The translations under genes were made by a program, and so were the position numbers. Positions 1 through 7,136 of a DNA stretch of 9,080 nt are shown here, in pieces. The stretch spans positions 1-9,080 of the forward strand of contig CANRZC010000079.1 of NCBI GenBank assembly GCA_947644185.1, written 5' to 3'. Position 1 is the first letter of the stretch, and the number at the start of each line of letters is the position of its first letter. Under the pieces are notes generated by a model. That model was not told the origin of the DNA. It ran no database searches and saw only the letters and a program-made list of their open reading frames with translations. This DNA is from an uncultured Acetatifactor sp. Lineage in GTDB: Bacteria > Bacillota > Clostridia > Lachnospirales > Lachnospiraceae.

Positions 1-1
1 C

Positions 2-709
2 AGAGATGGCGAAAGAGACACAGAATGCACGAAATACCGAAAGAGACCGGGAGATCTGCTGCTTCTAATTTGCTTTTCCAGGACGCTACGCCAGTATTAT
101 CAGGAAGAGGGAATAGCGGAGCAGATATGGCATACTTCTATGTGTGACCTGAAATATAAGCTGGACGAGTGCAAATGTGTGTATGATATTTGGGGGACTT
201 TTGTGCCCTGGTGGTACGATGGATTTTTCAATTTGACCCGCTTTGGCTTTGGAAAGCTGCAGTTTGAAATACGCCCTTTCGGACATCATTATGAGAAGAA
301 TGGCATTACCCTGACACCGGACAGTCGGGTTTTGAATATTCATATTCCGCGGACAGGAGAGAAGCTGGATCCGGAAAGTGTGCAGAAATCCTATGAGATG
401 AGCGCTCAATTTTTTAAAGAAAGATATCAGGTAGATCCGGCAGTGTTTGTCTGCAACTCATGGCTACTGTTTCCTCGCAATCTGGAAGTGCTTTCACCAG
501 ACTCCAATCTGTATTCCTTCATTTCTGGCTTTGATATTCTGGAGGTGGCGGAATCTGAGAATTATTCGGAGGTTTGGAGATTGTTTGACACTATGTACGA
601 TGGAGATGTGGAAAAGCTGCCACAGGATACCTCCCTTAGACGGGCTTATGCGGAATGGATTCGAAAAGGGGAAAGGATAGGGGGCGCATACGGCGTACAT
701 ATTCTGTAG
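2..709 (+). CDS. Acyltransferase, NAT_N/GNAT_C type, C-terminal part (5' end outside window)
   Basis: The frame is open from base 2, the left edge, to the TAG at 707-709, giving 235 residues without a start. The ATG at 140 lies inside the homologous region and is unlikely to be the true start: the upstream codons encode a matching helix (GDLLLLICFSRTLRQYY) that runs directly into the part after that Met. The segment IWGTFVPWWYDGFFNLTRF followed by GKLQFE, then HIPRTGEKLDPESVQKSY, then VFVCNSWLL, resembles my recollection of the GNAT-like C-terminal domain of acyltransferase-domain proteins common in Lachnospiraceae. No signal peptide or clear membrane segment is visible in the part present. 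Substrate and pathway are unknown; N-acyl transfer from an acyl-CoA is inferred from the fold family only. The gene is followed by a terminator, so it is probably the last gene of its own transcript. Confidence 0.8.
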   Translation, partial: RDGERDTECTKYRKRPGDLLLLICFSRTLRQYYQEEGIAEQIWHTSMCDLKYKLDECKCVYDIWGTFVPWWYDGFFNLTRFGFGKLQFEIRPFGHHYEKNGITLTPDSRVLNIHIPRTGEKLDPESVQKSYEMSAQFFKERYQVDPAVFVCNSWLLFPRNLEVLSPDSNLYSFISGFDILEVAESENYSEVWRLFDTMYDGDVEKLPQDTSLRRAYAEWIRKGERIGGAYGVHIL

Positions 710-741
710 GATGTGAAATATTTCCTGAAGAAATGGATTTG

Positions 742-782
742 AAAGGGGAGTTGTGGTTTTGAACTGCTCCTCTTTTTTTCTT
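742..782 (+). terminator. Intrinsic terminator after the acyltransferase gene
   Basis: A G-rich arm (745-753, GGGGAGTTG) pairs with CTGCTCCTC at 764-772 around a loop of about 10 bases. There are two G-U pairs and one T-T mismatch. The hairpin is followed at once by seven T (773-779). It lies about 33 bases after the stop codon at 709. A run of A (742-744) on the 5' side can extend the stem into the T-tract. It separates the acyltransferase transcript from the murE-priA-def-fmt operon. Confidence 0.72.
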
Positions 783-951
783 ATGTATACGGGTATCGGA
801 AATACGTCAGCATGACACAGGGGCTTTAGGGGTCGGCAGCAGGGAAGGTTCTGGAAAGAATCGAAAAATAGGGGTGGTAGAAAATACAAAACTAGAGTAA
901 AATAAAAAGGAGTGTGCAATACAATCTCTTAAGTTTTGGAAAGGAGAACCT

Positions 952-2427
952 ATGAGACTGCAAGATCTGTTGCGAGAAACTAACTATGAATGCCTGCAGG
1001 GAACTATGGATACAGAGATATCTGCGGTGGTCTATGATTCGAGAAAGCTGATAGAAGGCTGCCTTTTTATCTGCATAGAAGGCGCTAAATTTGATGGACA
1101 TACTTTTGCTGTGGAGGCTGTGGAAAAAGGGGCCGCAGTTCTGGTGGTGTCAAGACCAGTGGAGGGCCTAAAGAATAAAGATGTAACTGTAATCAAGGTT
1201 GATGACACCCGTTACGCCATGGCCTTCATTTCTGCTGCCTGGTTTGGCCATCCGGCAGAAAAGCTGAAGGTAATCGGCATCACAGGTACCAAAGGCAAGA
1301 CCACCACTACCTATTTGGTAAAGTCCATTCTGGAAAATGCTGGCTTCCAGGTAGGGTTGGTGGGCACAATAGAGACCATCATTGGCGATGTCCATATCCA
1401 TGCCGAGAATACCACGCCGGAATCCTATATTCTGCAGGAGGACTTTGCCAGAATGGTGGAGGCTGGGCTGGATACTGTTGTGATGGAGGTGTCCTCCCAG
1501 GCTCTGAAGCTTCACCGGACCCAGGGCTTTGTATTCGACTATGGCATTTTTACGAATTTAGAGCCTGACCATATTGCTCCCGGGGAGCATGAGAGCTTTG
1601 AAGAATATATGGCCTGTAAGAGACGGCTGTTTGGGCAGTGTCTGGTGGGCATTGTCAATGGGGATGACGCCCATGTGGAATCCATTGTGGAAGGCCATAC
1701 CTGTGAGTTGGAGACCTACGGCACGGGGGAGGGCTGCATGTTGCGGGCAGAGAATATCAGCCTTGTGCATACCCCTGGCGAATTGGGAGTGAATTTTCAT
1801 GTGGCGGGGTTAATGGATTTTGATGCCCATGTACCTGCGCCTGGTCGTTTCAGCATTTATAATGCCCTGTGCGCCATTGCTATCTGCCGGCATTTTGGGG
1901 TGGGGATAGACGATATTCAGAGTGCCCTGGGTACTGCAAAGGTGAAAGGGCGCATTGAGCGAGTGAAGATTTCTGACAAATTTACATTGCTGATTGATTA
2001 TGCCCACAATGCCATGGCTCTGGAAAGCCTCCTGTCCACGCTGCGGGAATATGAACCTGGGCGGCTGGTATGTCTGTTCGGCTGTGGCGGCAATCGCTCA
2101 AGGCAGCGCCGTTATGAAATGGGGGAGGTCAGCGGCAGGCTTGCAGATTTTACTGTGATTACCTCCGATAATCCCCGTTTCGAGGAGCCCCAGGACATCA
2201 TTGAGGATATCAAGATTGGAATGAGCAAAACGGAAGGCAAATTCATGGAAATCTGCGACAGGAGAGAGGCCATTGCCTATGTAATTTCCCATGCCAAAGA
2301 GGGAGATTTGATCGTCCTGGCGGGAAAGGGGCATGAGGATTATCAGGAGATCAAGGGAACGAAATATCCCATGGACGAGAGAGTCATCATCAGGGAGTTG
2401 CTGGATCAGGGCTTGGAGCACATTTGA
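952..2427 (+). CDS. murE: MurE-type UDP-MurNAc-tripeptide synthetase (meso-DAP-adding type predicted)
   Basis: A cytoplasmic Mur ligase of 491 aa, close to the usual MurE length of about 490-500. The family joins the third peptide amino acid to UDP-MurNAc-L-Ala-D-Glu using ATP. Domains: substrate-binding N-terminal part (1-105), central ATPase with P-loop GITGTKGKTTTT (109-120), TTPE (154-157), EVSSQAL (179-185) and YMACKRRLF with the probable carbamylated Lys at 223, then the C-terminal domain from about 330. Residues matching the E. coli meso-DAP site are present: R382, DNPR at 406-409, and G458 and E462 in GKGHED. Lysine-type enzymes carry a different motif in place of DNPR. Odd points: the usual GDRD is NRS (381-383), and the usual YAHTPDALE is YAHNAMALE (350-358). 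It may therefore be a second MurE paralogue rather than the division-cluster copy. The start is supported by AAGGAG at 941-946, five bases before the ATG. It is probably the first gene of the operon; priA follows after 111 bases with no terminator seen. Confidence 0.9.
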   Translation: MRLQDLLRETNYECLQGTMDTEISAVVYDSRKLIEGCLFICIEGAKFDGHTFAVEAVEKGAAVLVVSRPVEGLKNKDVTVIKVDDTRYAMAFISAAWFGHPAEKLKVIGITGTKGKTTTTYLVKSILENAGFQVGLVGTIETIIGDVHIHAENTTPESYILQEDFARMVEAGLDTVVMEVSSQALKLHRTQGFVFDYGIFTNLEPDHIAPGEHESFEEYMACKRRLFGQCLVGIVNGDDAHVESIVEGHTCELETYGTGEGCMLRAENISLVHTPGELGVNFHVAGLMDFDAHVPAPGRFSIYNALCAIAICRHFGVGIDDIQSALGTAKVKGRIERVKISDKFTLLIDYAHNAMALESLLSTLREYEPGRLVCLFGCGGNRSRQRRYEMGEVSGRLADFTVITSDNPRFEEPQDIIEDIKIGMSKTEGKFMEICDRREAIAYVISHAKEGDLIVLAGKGHEDYQEIKGTKYPMDERVIIRELLDQGLEHI

Positions 2428-2538
2428 ACATGACAGATACCGTAAATACCACAATGGAGAATAAAGTCGAAACAAAATGCGCATAGGGATAACAGTAAGG
2501 CAAAAGCCAATGGGCAGAAAGAGGGCGGAATAGTACGA

Positions 2539-4863
2539 ATGGAAGAAATACATTCCGAAATAGACAGGAAAGTATACTACGCAGACATAATAGTAGATAT
2601 TTCCCATGAAAAGCTGGACAGACCTTTCCAATACCGTGTCCCAGATAGACTGCAAGCTAGGCTGGAGACAGGAGCCTGTGTGACCATTCCTTTTGGAAAT
2701 GGCAATAAGCTTTTAAAAGGATATGTGGTAGGCATAGGGACTGTATGCAAATACGATCCTGCAAAGATAAAGGAAATCCAGGGCATAGAACAGAGCGGTG
2801 GGAGCGCGGAGGACAAAATGATTGCTCTGGCTGGATGGATCCGAAAGAACTACGGCTCCACCATGATACAGGCATTGAAGGTTGTGCTGCCTGCCAGACG
2901 TTCTGTGAAGCGGCTGGAGCACAGGACCTTACAGCGGGTGCTGGGGAAAGAGGAAATTATCTCTCTGCTGGGGGAGAGCCAGAGAAAAAAGCAAGTGGCA
3001 AAGGCCAGGATCCTTCAGGAACTGGTAGACCAGGAGACAATTCCCTACGAGTGGGTCGTTGGAAAGCTGGGCGTGTCCTCTCAGACGGTGAGGGGCCTGG
3101 AGCGAGGAGGAGTCCTTCGAATTGTCAGTAGCGAAACTTTCCGAAATCCTGTTAAGGTCACCTGTGTGGAGGAGCAGAAAAAGTATTTAAGCGATGCCCA
3201 GAGAAGAATTGTGGAAGAGGTGATGGCAGATTTTGACAGCGGCCATCCCGATATCTATCTGCTTCATGGCATTACGGGAAGCGGGAAGACCCAAGTTTAT
3301 ATACAATTGGTGGCGGAGATGGTAGACAGAGGGAAGCAGGCCATTGTGTTGATACCGGAGATTGCGCTGACATACCAGACCTTGCTTCGCTTTTACAACC
3401 GTTTCGGAGACAGAGTCAGTATCTTGAATTCCAATCTTTCTCCCGGGGAAAAATATGATCAGTGTGAGCGGGCCAGGAACGGGGAGATCGATGTGATCAT
3501 TGGCCCTCGCTCAGCGCTGTTTACCCCTTTTCCCCAGATAGGCTTGATCATCATAGACGAGGAGCACGAGGGCAGCTATAAAAGTGAGGCAGCTCCAAAG
3601 TATCACGCCAGGGAGACCGCTATCCAGGCTGCAAAGCTGTATGGGGCCAGCGTGCTGTTAGGCTCTGCCACACCCTCCCTGGAGTCCTACTATCGGGCTG
3701 AGACAGGAGAGTACAAGCTGTTTACCTTAAAGGAACGTCTGACGGGAGGAGAGCTGGCACAGGTCCACATCGTGGATTTGCGCCAGGAATTAAAGCAGGG
3801 CAATCGTTCCATATTCAGCAGGAAATTGCAGGAGCTTTTGGCGGACAGATTCTCCAGGGGAGAGCAGAGTATCTTGTTTTTAAACAGGAGAGGCTATGCA
3901 GGCTTTGTGTCCTGCAGGGCCTGCGGTCATGTGATGAAATGTCCTCACTGTGATGTATCTTTGTCCGAGCATAATGCAGGGAGAGGACAGGGGATTTTGA
4001 TGTGTCATTATTGCGGGTATCACCAGCCAAAGCCCCAGACCTGCCCGAAATGTGGATCAAAATATATCAGTGGATTTAAGGCGGGGACTCAACAGATAGA
4101 GGAAAAGCTGCGGGACATGTTTCCAGGTGTGCGAACCCTGCGCATGGACGGCGACACCACCCGGACAAAGGACAGCTATGAGCAGATTCTATCAGCTTTT
4201 ATGAGTGGTGACGCAGATGTACTTATCGGTACCCAAATGATTGTGAAGGGACATGATTTCCCCAGAGTGACGCTGGTGGGCATATTGGCGGCGGATCTGT
4301 CCTTAAGCGTGGGGGATTACCGGGCTGGAGAGAAGACCTTTCAGCTGCTTACCCAGGCAGTAGGCAGGGCAGGCAGAGGGGTGCTACAGGGGGAGGCAGT
4401 GATTCAGACCTATCAGCCTGAGCATTATGCGGTGGTCCAGGCAGCAGCCCAGAACTATGAGGGCTTTTATGGGGAGGAGATTATCTACCGGGAAATGATG
4501 GGATATCCGCCTGCAGCCCATATGCTGGCTGTGCAGATTTATGCGAAAGCCCAGGAGAGGGGGCAGACGCTGGCAGATACGTTAGCAGCTATCACAAGAC
4601 AAAATTTTGATGATGCTCAGAGTGTAAAAGGCAACGGCAGTCAGGGCAAATATGCTGGGGAGCCCAAGGAACTGCAGATTATCGGCCCTGTGCCCGCATC
4701 TATTGGCAGAATTAATGATATTTTTAGATTTGTGTTCTATGTGAAAAGCACGAAATATGATAAACTAGTACAGATAAAGGATTTGTTGGAGGAAGAAATG
4801 CAAAAAAACCAGCCTGCAGATGAACTGGTGCAATTTGATTTCAATCCTATGAATACAATGTAA
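2539..4863 (+). CDS. priA: Primosomal protein N', replication-restart DNA helicase PriA
   Basis: PriA recognises stalled forks and D-loops, unwinds DNA 3' to 5' and starts reloading of the replicative helicase. The 774 aa are within the usual range (about 730-820). The N-terminal 3'-DNA-binding domain begins at YADIIVDISHEKLDRPFQY (14-32), and a winged-helix region lies near 150-200. The helicase core has Walker A GITGSGKT (244-251), DEEH (340-343), GSATPS (375-380), motif V near GTQMIVKGHD (564-573) and motif VI QAVGRAGRG (606-614). Eight zinc-binding cysteines are intact: 459, 462, 468, 471, 489, 492, 502 and 505. The C-terminal domain contains a hydrophilic stretch (about 690-710, KGNGSQGKYAGE) that looks like a lineage-specific loop insertion. 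The frame is open back to a TAA at 2443-2445 but contains no other start before 2539, so this ATG is favoured. Its Shine-Dalgarno is modest (purine run 2518-2528). It is followed 26 bases later by def. Confidence 0.97.
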   Translation: MEEIHSEIDRKVYYADIIVDISHEKLDRPFQYRVPDRLQARLETGACVTIPFGNGNKLLKGYVVGIGTVCKYDPAKIKEIQGIEQSGGSAEDKMIALAGWIRKNYGSTMIQALKVVLPARRSVKRLEHRTLQRVLGKEEIISLLGESQRKKQVAKARILQELVDQETIPYEWVVGKLGVSSQTVRGLERGGVLRIVSSETFRNPVKVTCVEEQKKYLSDAQRRIVEEVMADFDSGHPDIYLLHGITGSGKTQVYIQLVAEMVDRGKQAIVLIPEIALTYQTLLRFYNRFGDRVSILNSNLSPGEKYDQCERARNGEIDVIIGPRSALFTPFPQIGLIIIDEEHEGSYKSEAAPKYHARETAIQAAKLYGASVLLGSATPSLESYYRAETGEYKLFTLKERLTGGELAQVHIVDLRQELKQGNRSIFSRKLQELLADRFSRGEQSILFLNRRGYAGFVSCRACGHVMKCPHCDVSLSEHNAGRGQGILMCHYCGYHQPKPQTCPKCGSKYISGFKAGTQQIEEKLRDMFPGVRTLRMDGDTTRTKDSYEQILSAFMSGDADVLIGTQMIVKGHDFPRVTLVGILAADLSLSVGDYRAGEKTFQLLTQAVGRAGRGVLQGEAVIQTYQPEHYAVVQAAAQNYEGFYGEEIIYREMMGYPPAAHMLAVQIYAKAQERGQTLADTLAAITRQNFDDAQSVKGNGSQGKYAGEPKELQIIGPVPASIGRINDIFRFVFYVKSTKYDKLVQIKDLLEEEMQKNQPADELVQFDFNPMNTM

Positions 4864-4889
4864 AGGAACAACTGGAGGGAATAAAAGAA

Positions 4890-5363
4890 ATGGCAATCAG
4901 AAACATTAGGGAAATGGGAGAAGAGGTGCTGGGGAAGACTTGCAAGCTGGTGACGGAGATGACACCCCGCACGAAGGAACTCATTGAGGATATGCTGGAC
5001 ACCATGTATGAATCCAATGGCGTAGGACTGGCAGCACCTCAGGTAGGGGTGCTAAAGCGCATTGTGGTAATAGATGTGACAGGAGAGGATCCTTATATTC
5101 TGATCAATCCCAGAATCGTTGAGAGCAGCGGAGAGCAGACAGGAATGGAGGCCTGCCTGAGTGTGCCGGGCAAGACAGGACAAGTGACTAGACCCAATTA
5201 TGTGAAAGCGGTGGCGCTGGATGTGAATATGCGGGAGTTTGAGGTGGAGGGCACAGAGCTGCTGGCTCGGGCGATTTGCCATGAACTGGACCATTTGGAC
5301 GGACATCTGTACGTGGAAAAGGTAGAAGGGCCGCTTCAGGATGCCGTGGAGGAAGAAGCGTGA
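4890..5363 (+). CDS. def: Peptide deformylase
   Basis: It removes the N-formyl group from the initiating methionine of new proteins at the ribosome exit; the family uses a metal (usually Fe2+ or Zn2+). The 157 aa are a typical bacterial length. All three family motifs are visible: GVGLAAPQVG (44-53), EACLS (87-91) with metal-ligand Cys89, and HELDH (131-135) with ligands His131 and His135 and catalytic Glu132. Motif 2 has Ala88 where the usual form is EGCLS, a conservative change that leaves the cysteine ligand intact. The start is supported by GGAGGG at 4874-4879, ten bases before the ATG. It works on the product of the fmt pathway encoded next door. The stop codon (5361-5363) lies inside the left arm of a long hairpin, so the last few codons (EEEA) may be shaped by that structure. 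Confidence 0.97.
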   Translation: MAIRNIREMGEEVLGKTCKLVTEMTPRTKELIEDMLDTMYESNGVGLAAPQVGVLKRIVVIDVTGEDPYILINPRIVESSGEQTGMEACLSVPGKTGQVTRPNYVKAVALDVNMREFEVEGTELLARAICHELDHLDGHLYVEKVEGPLQDAVEEEA

Positions 5364-5417
5364 AAAGATTTTCTAAACGGTCAAAGCACGACCGTTAAGA
5401 AAATCTAAGTTTCACGC
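5358..5417 (+). repeat. Long imperfect inverted repeat (hairpin 1) overlapping the def stop codon
   Basis: The left arm 5358-5382 pairs with the right arm 5390-5417 around a 7-base loop (5383-5389, AAAGCAC). From the loop outwards there are 7 pairs (CGGTC core), one A-A mismatch (5375/5397), 9 pairs (AGATTTTCT with AGAAAATCT), a 3-base bulge AAG (5407-5409), and 8 pairs (GCGTGAAA with TTTCACGC). The total is about 24 base pairs. No T-run follows, so it is not a normal intrinsic terminator. It could be an intergenic palindromic repeat, an mRNA-stability or processing hairpin, or an element inserted at the 3' end of def. Confidence 0.85.
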
Positions 5418-5446
5418 GGAAGAATGCCAGGTGCAGGCATTCTTCC
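5418..5446 (+). repeat. Perfect 11-bp inverted repeat (hairpin 2) directly after hairpin 1
   Basis: GGAAGAATGCC at 5418-5428 is the exact reverse complement of GGCATTCTTCC at 5436-5446, with the 7-base loop AGGTGCA between them. It begins at the base immediately after hairpin 1 ends, so the two stems could stack coaxially in RNA. No T-tract follows; the next bases run into the fmt ribosome binding site 14 bases downstream. It may be half of one composite repeat or an RNA structure influencing fmt translation. Confidence 0.85.
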
Positions 5447-5460
5447 AGACCTTCAACAAA

Positions 5461-5467
5461 AAGGAGG
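5461..5467 (+). promoter_or_regulatory. Ribosome binding site of fmt
   Basis: AAGGAGG lies 7 bases before the ATG at 5475. It decides the fmt start in favour of 5475 over the in-frame ATG at 5424. The earlier ATG would begin inside hairpin 2 and add 17 residues that do not belong to the conserved MKIVFMGTPD beginning of the family. Confidence 0.9.
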
Positions 5468-5474
5468 GATAGGA

Positions 5475-6416
5475 ATGAAAATTGTTTTTATGGGGACGCC
5501 GGACTATGCGGCAGTGGCTCTGGAGGCTCTGATTGCTGCAGGACATGAGATTACGGCAGTGGTGACCCAGCCGGATAAGCCCAAAGGAAGGAGCAAGGAA
5601 TTGTTGCCTTCGCCAGTGAAGGTATGTGCGAAGAACCATGGAATTCCGGTGCTGCAGCCCAGGCGAATAAAGCGGCCGGAGGCTATGGAAGAGCTTCGCA
5701 GATTTCCGGCGGATGTCTATGTGGTGGCTGCATTCGGGCAAATCCTTTCCCAGGAGATTTTGGATATTCCTCCCTTGGGCAGTGTGAACATTCACGCATC
5801 CCTGCTTCCCAAATACAGGGGAGCATCTCCTATTCAGCATGTGATCATAGATGGTGAAGAGCGGACAGGGATTACCATTATGCAGATGGACGCCGGCATC
5901 GATACGGGGGATATTCTCTATCAGAAAGAAATTTCCATTGCACCAGAGGACAATTATGAGACTTTGCATGATAAATTGGCAACACTAGGAGGGCAAGCCA
6001 TCACAGAAGCCTTGACGCTTTTAGAGCAGGGGAAACTGAAAGCTGTGAAGCAGGATGAAAGCTTAAGCTGTTATGCGCCATTGATCGGCAAGGACATGGG
6101 AAAGATTGATTTCTCTCAGGATGCGGAGACAATCCATCGCCTCATACGGGGTATGACACCCTGGCCCAGTGCATTTACCAGCTATAAAGGGAGGCAACTG
6201 AAGATATGGCGGGCTGTGCCATCTGTGGCAGAAAATAGTTATGGCCCTGCGCCAGGAGAAATCCTGAGCATAGAGAAGGACTATGTGACTGTGGCAGCAG
6301 GAAAGGGCGCTTTGCGTATCTATGAGCTTCAGCTGGAGGGAAAGAAGCGGATGACAGCCCATGACTTTCTGCTGGGTGTGAAAATGCAGCCAGGGGAGGT
6401 TCTGGGTGCTAATTGA
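5475..6416 (+). CDS. fmt: Methionyl-tRNA formyltransferase
   Basis: It transfers a formyl group from 10-formyltetrahydrofolate to the methionine on initiator tRNA, which starts bacterial protein synthesis. The 313 aa nearly equal the E. coli enzyme (315). The N-terminal Rossmann-like catalytic domain begins MKIVFMGTPDYA. The catalytic set Asn105 and His107 in NIHASLLPKYRGASPIQ (105-121) and Asp143 in GIDTGD (141-146) is intact. The C-terminal part (from about residue 206) is the tRNA-binding domain, ending in the usual LGVKMQPGEVLG. The start at 5475 is chosen from the AAGGAGG site and the conserved N-terminus; an upstream in-frame ATG at 5424 is rejected. def lies upstream with a 111-base gap holding two hairpins, and a membrane peptidase gene follows after 25 bases. 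Confidence 0.97.
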   Translation: MKIVFMGTPDYAAVALEALIAAGHEITAVVTQPDKPKGRSKELLPSPVKVCAKNHGIPVLQPRRIKRPEAMEELRRFPADVYVVAAFGQILSQEILDIPPLGSVNIHASLLPKYRGASPIQHVIIDGEERTGITIMQMDAGIDTGDILYQKEISIAPEDNYETLHDKLATLGGQAITEALTLLEQGKLKAVKQDESLSCYAPLIGKDMGKIDFSQDAETIHRLIRGMTPWPSAFTSYKGRQLKIWRAVPSVAENSYGPAPGEILSIEKDYVTVAAGKGALRIYELQLEGKKRMTAHDFLLGVKMQPGEVLGAN

Positions 6417-6441
6417 TGGGAAGAGGAACAGGAGGTAAGCT

Positions 6442-7134
6442 ATGTATTGGGACTCAACGTATTTATTGGTACTGATAGGCATGCTGATCTGCATGGGCGC
6501 CAGCGCTATGGTGAACAGCGCCATGCGGAAATTTAGCAAGGTGCGCAATGCCAGGAGCATGACAGGGGCGGAGGCGGCCAGGCATATACTTAACAATGAG
6601 GGATTGTACAATGTACAGATAGAATGTCTGTCATCGGACAGCGGCGATCATTATGATCCCCGCACCAATACTGTGAGACTGTCGGCTAGCAATTACAATC
6701 ATGCCTCTGTGACAGCGGTAGGTGTGGCGGCTCATGAGTGTGGGCACGCCATCCAGCACGCAAAGGGATATGCGCCGTTAAACATAAGGTCGGCGTTAGT
6801 ACCTGTGGTGAACATTGCCAGCAGGCTGGGAATGCCGCTGATCTTTTTGGGTGTGATCTTAAGCTGGAATCAGACGCTGATTCAGATCGGCATCTGGGCA
6901 TTTGCCCTGGCAGTGTTGTTCCAGCTTGTGACCCTGCCGGTGGAGTTTAACGCTTCTGCCAGAGCAGTGGCAAAGGTAGAACAGTATGGACTATTGACCA
7001 CAGAGGAGACCAAGGGCTGCAAAAAGGTGCTCACTGCCGCTGCTATGACCTATGTGGCGGCCACAGCCTCTGCGGGATTACAATTGCTGCGTTTGATTTT
7101 GCTCTTTGGCGGCAATAATAGAAGGAGAGATTGA
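6442..7134 (+). CDS. yugP: Membrane zinc metallopeptidase, YugP family (Zn_peptidase_2)
   Basis: A predicted integral-membrane zinc peptidase of 230 aa, the usual length for the family. The active-site motif HECGHAIQHA lies at 98-107, with zinc ligands His98 and His102 and catalytic Glu99. Conserved surroundings include SGDHYDPRTNTVRLS (67-81) and LPVEFNASARA (165-175), whose Glu168 is a candidate third ligand. Hydrophobic segments suitable for membrane helices are at about 5-25, 117-140, 147-167 and 202-223. GGAGGT at 6431-6436 precedes the ATG by five bases. The biological substrate of this family is not established as far as I know, and the gene symbol follows the B. subtilis relative. It sits 25 bases after fmt, and its stop overlaps or adjoins the rsmB start, which suggests coupled translation. 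Confidence 0.9.
   Translation: MYWDSTYLLVLIGMLICMGASAMVNSAMRKFSKVRNARSMTGAEAARHILNNEGLYNVQIECLSSDSGDHYDPRTNTVRLSASNYNHASVTAVGVAAHECGHAIQHAKGYAPLNIRSALVPVVNIASRLGMPLIFLGVILSWNQTLIQIGIWAFALAVLFQLVTLPVEFNASARAVAKVEQYGLLTTEETKGCKKVLTAAAMTYVAATASAGLQLLRLILLFGGNNRRRD
7122..7127 (+). promoter_or_regulatory. Ribosome binding site of rsmB
   Basis: AAGGAG lies inside the last codons of the upstream peptidase gene. It is 9 bases before the GTG at 7137 but only 3 bases before the TTG at 7131, so spacing favours GTG 7137. A further GTG at 7143 is 15 bases away and less likely. Confidence 0.65.
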
Positions 7135-7136
7135 CA

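Noticed and set aside
783..951. Promoter candidates upstream of murE, such as TAAAAT at 898-903, TACAAT at 920-925, and TTGAAC (759-764) with TATGTA (782-787)
   Set aside because: Each has either no acceptable -35 partner at 16-18 bases or a poor -10. A promoter is expected here because of the terminator upstream, but none can be assigned from sequence alone.
2430..2486. Small ORF of 18 codons (ATG 2430 to TAG 2484-2486) in the murE-priA gap
   Set aside because: Short, no close ribosome binding site (TTGGAG at 2412-2417 is 12 bases away) and no recognisable sequence. Likely chance; a leader peptide cannot be excluded.
4606..4671. Hydrophilic Gly/Lys/Ser-rich stretch in the PriA C-terminal domain as a possible frameshift or foreign insertion
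   Set aside because: The frame stays intact and family-like sequence (QIIGPVPASIGRINDIFRFVFY) resumes right after, so a variable surface loop is the simplest explanation.
5424..5474. N-terminal extension of fmt from ATG 5424
   Set aside because: It would start within hairpin 2 and add residues unlike the family, whereas ATG 5475 has an excellent AAGGAGG site and the conserved MKIVFMGTPD start.
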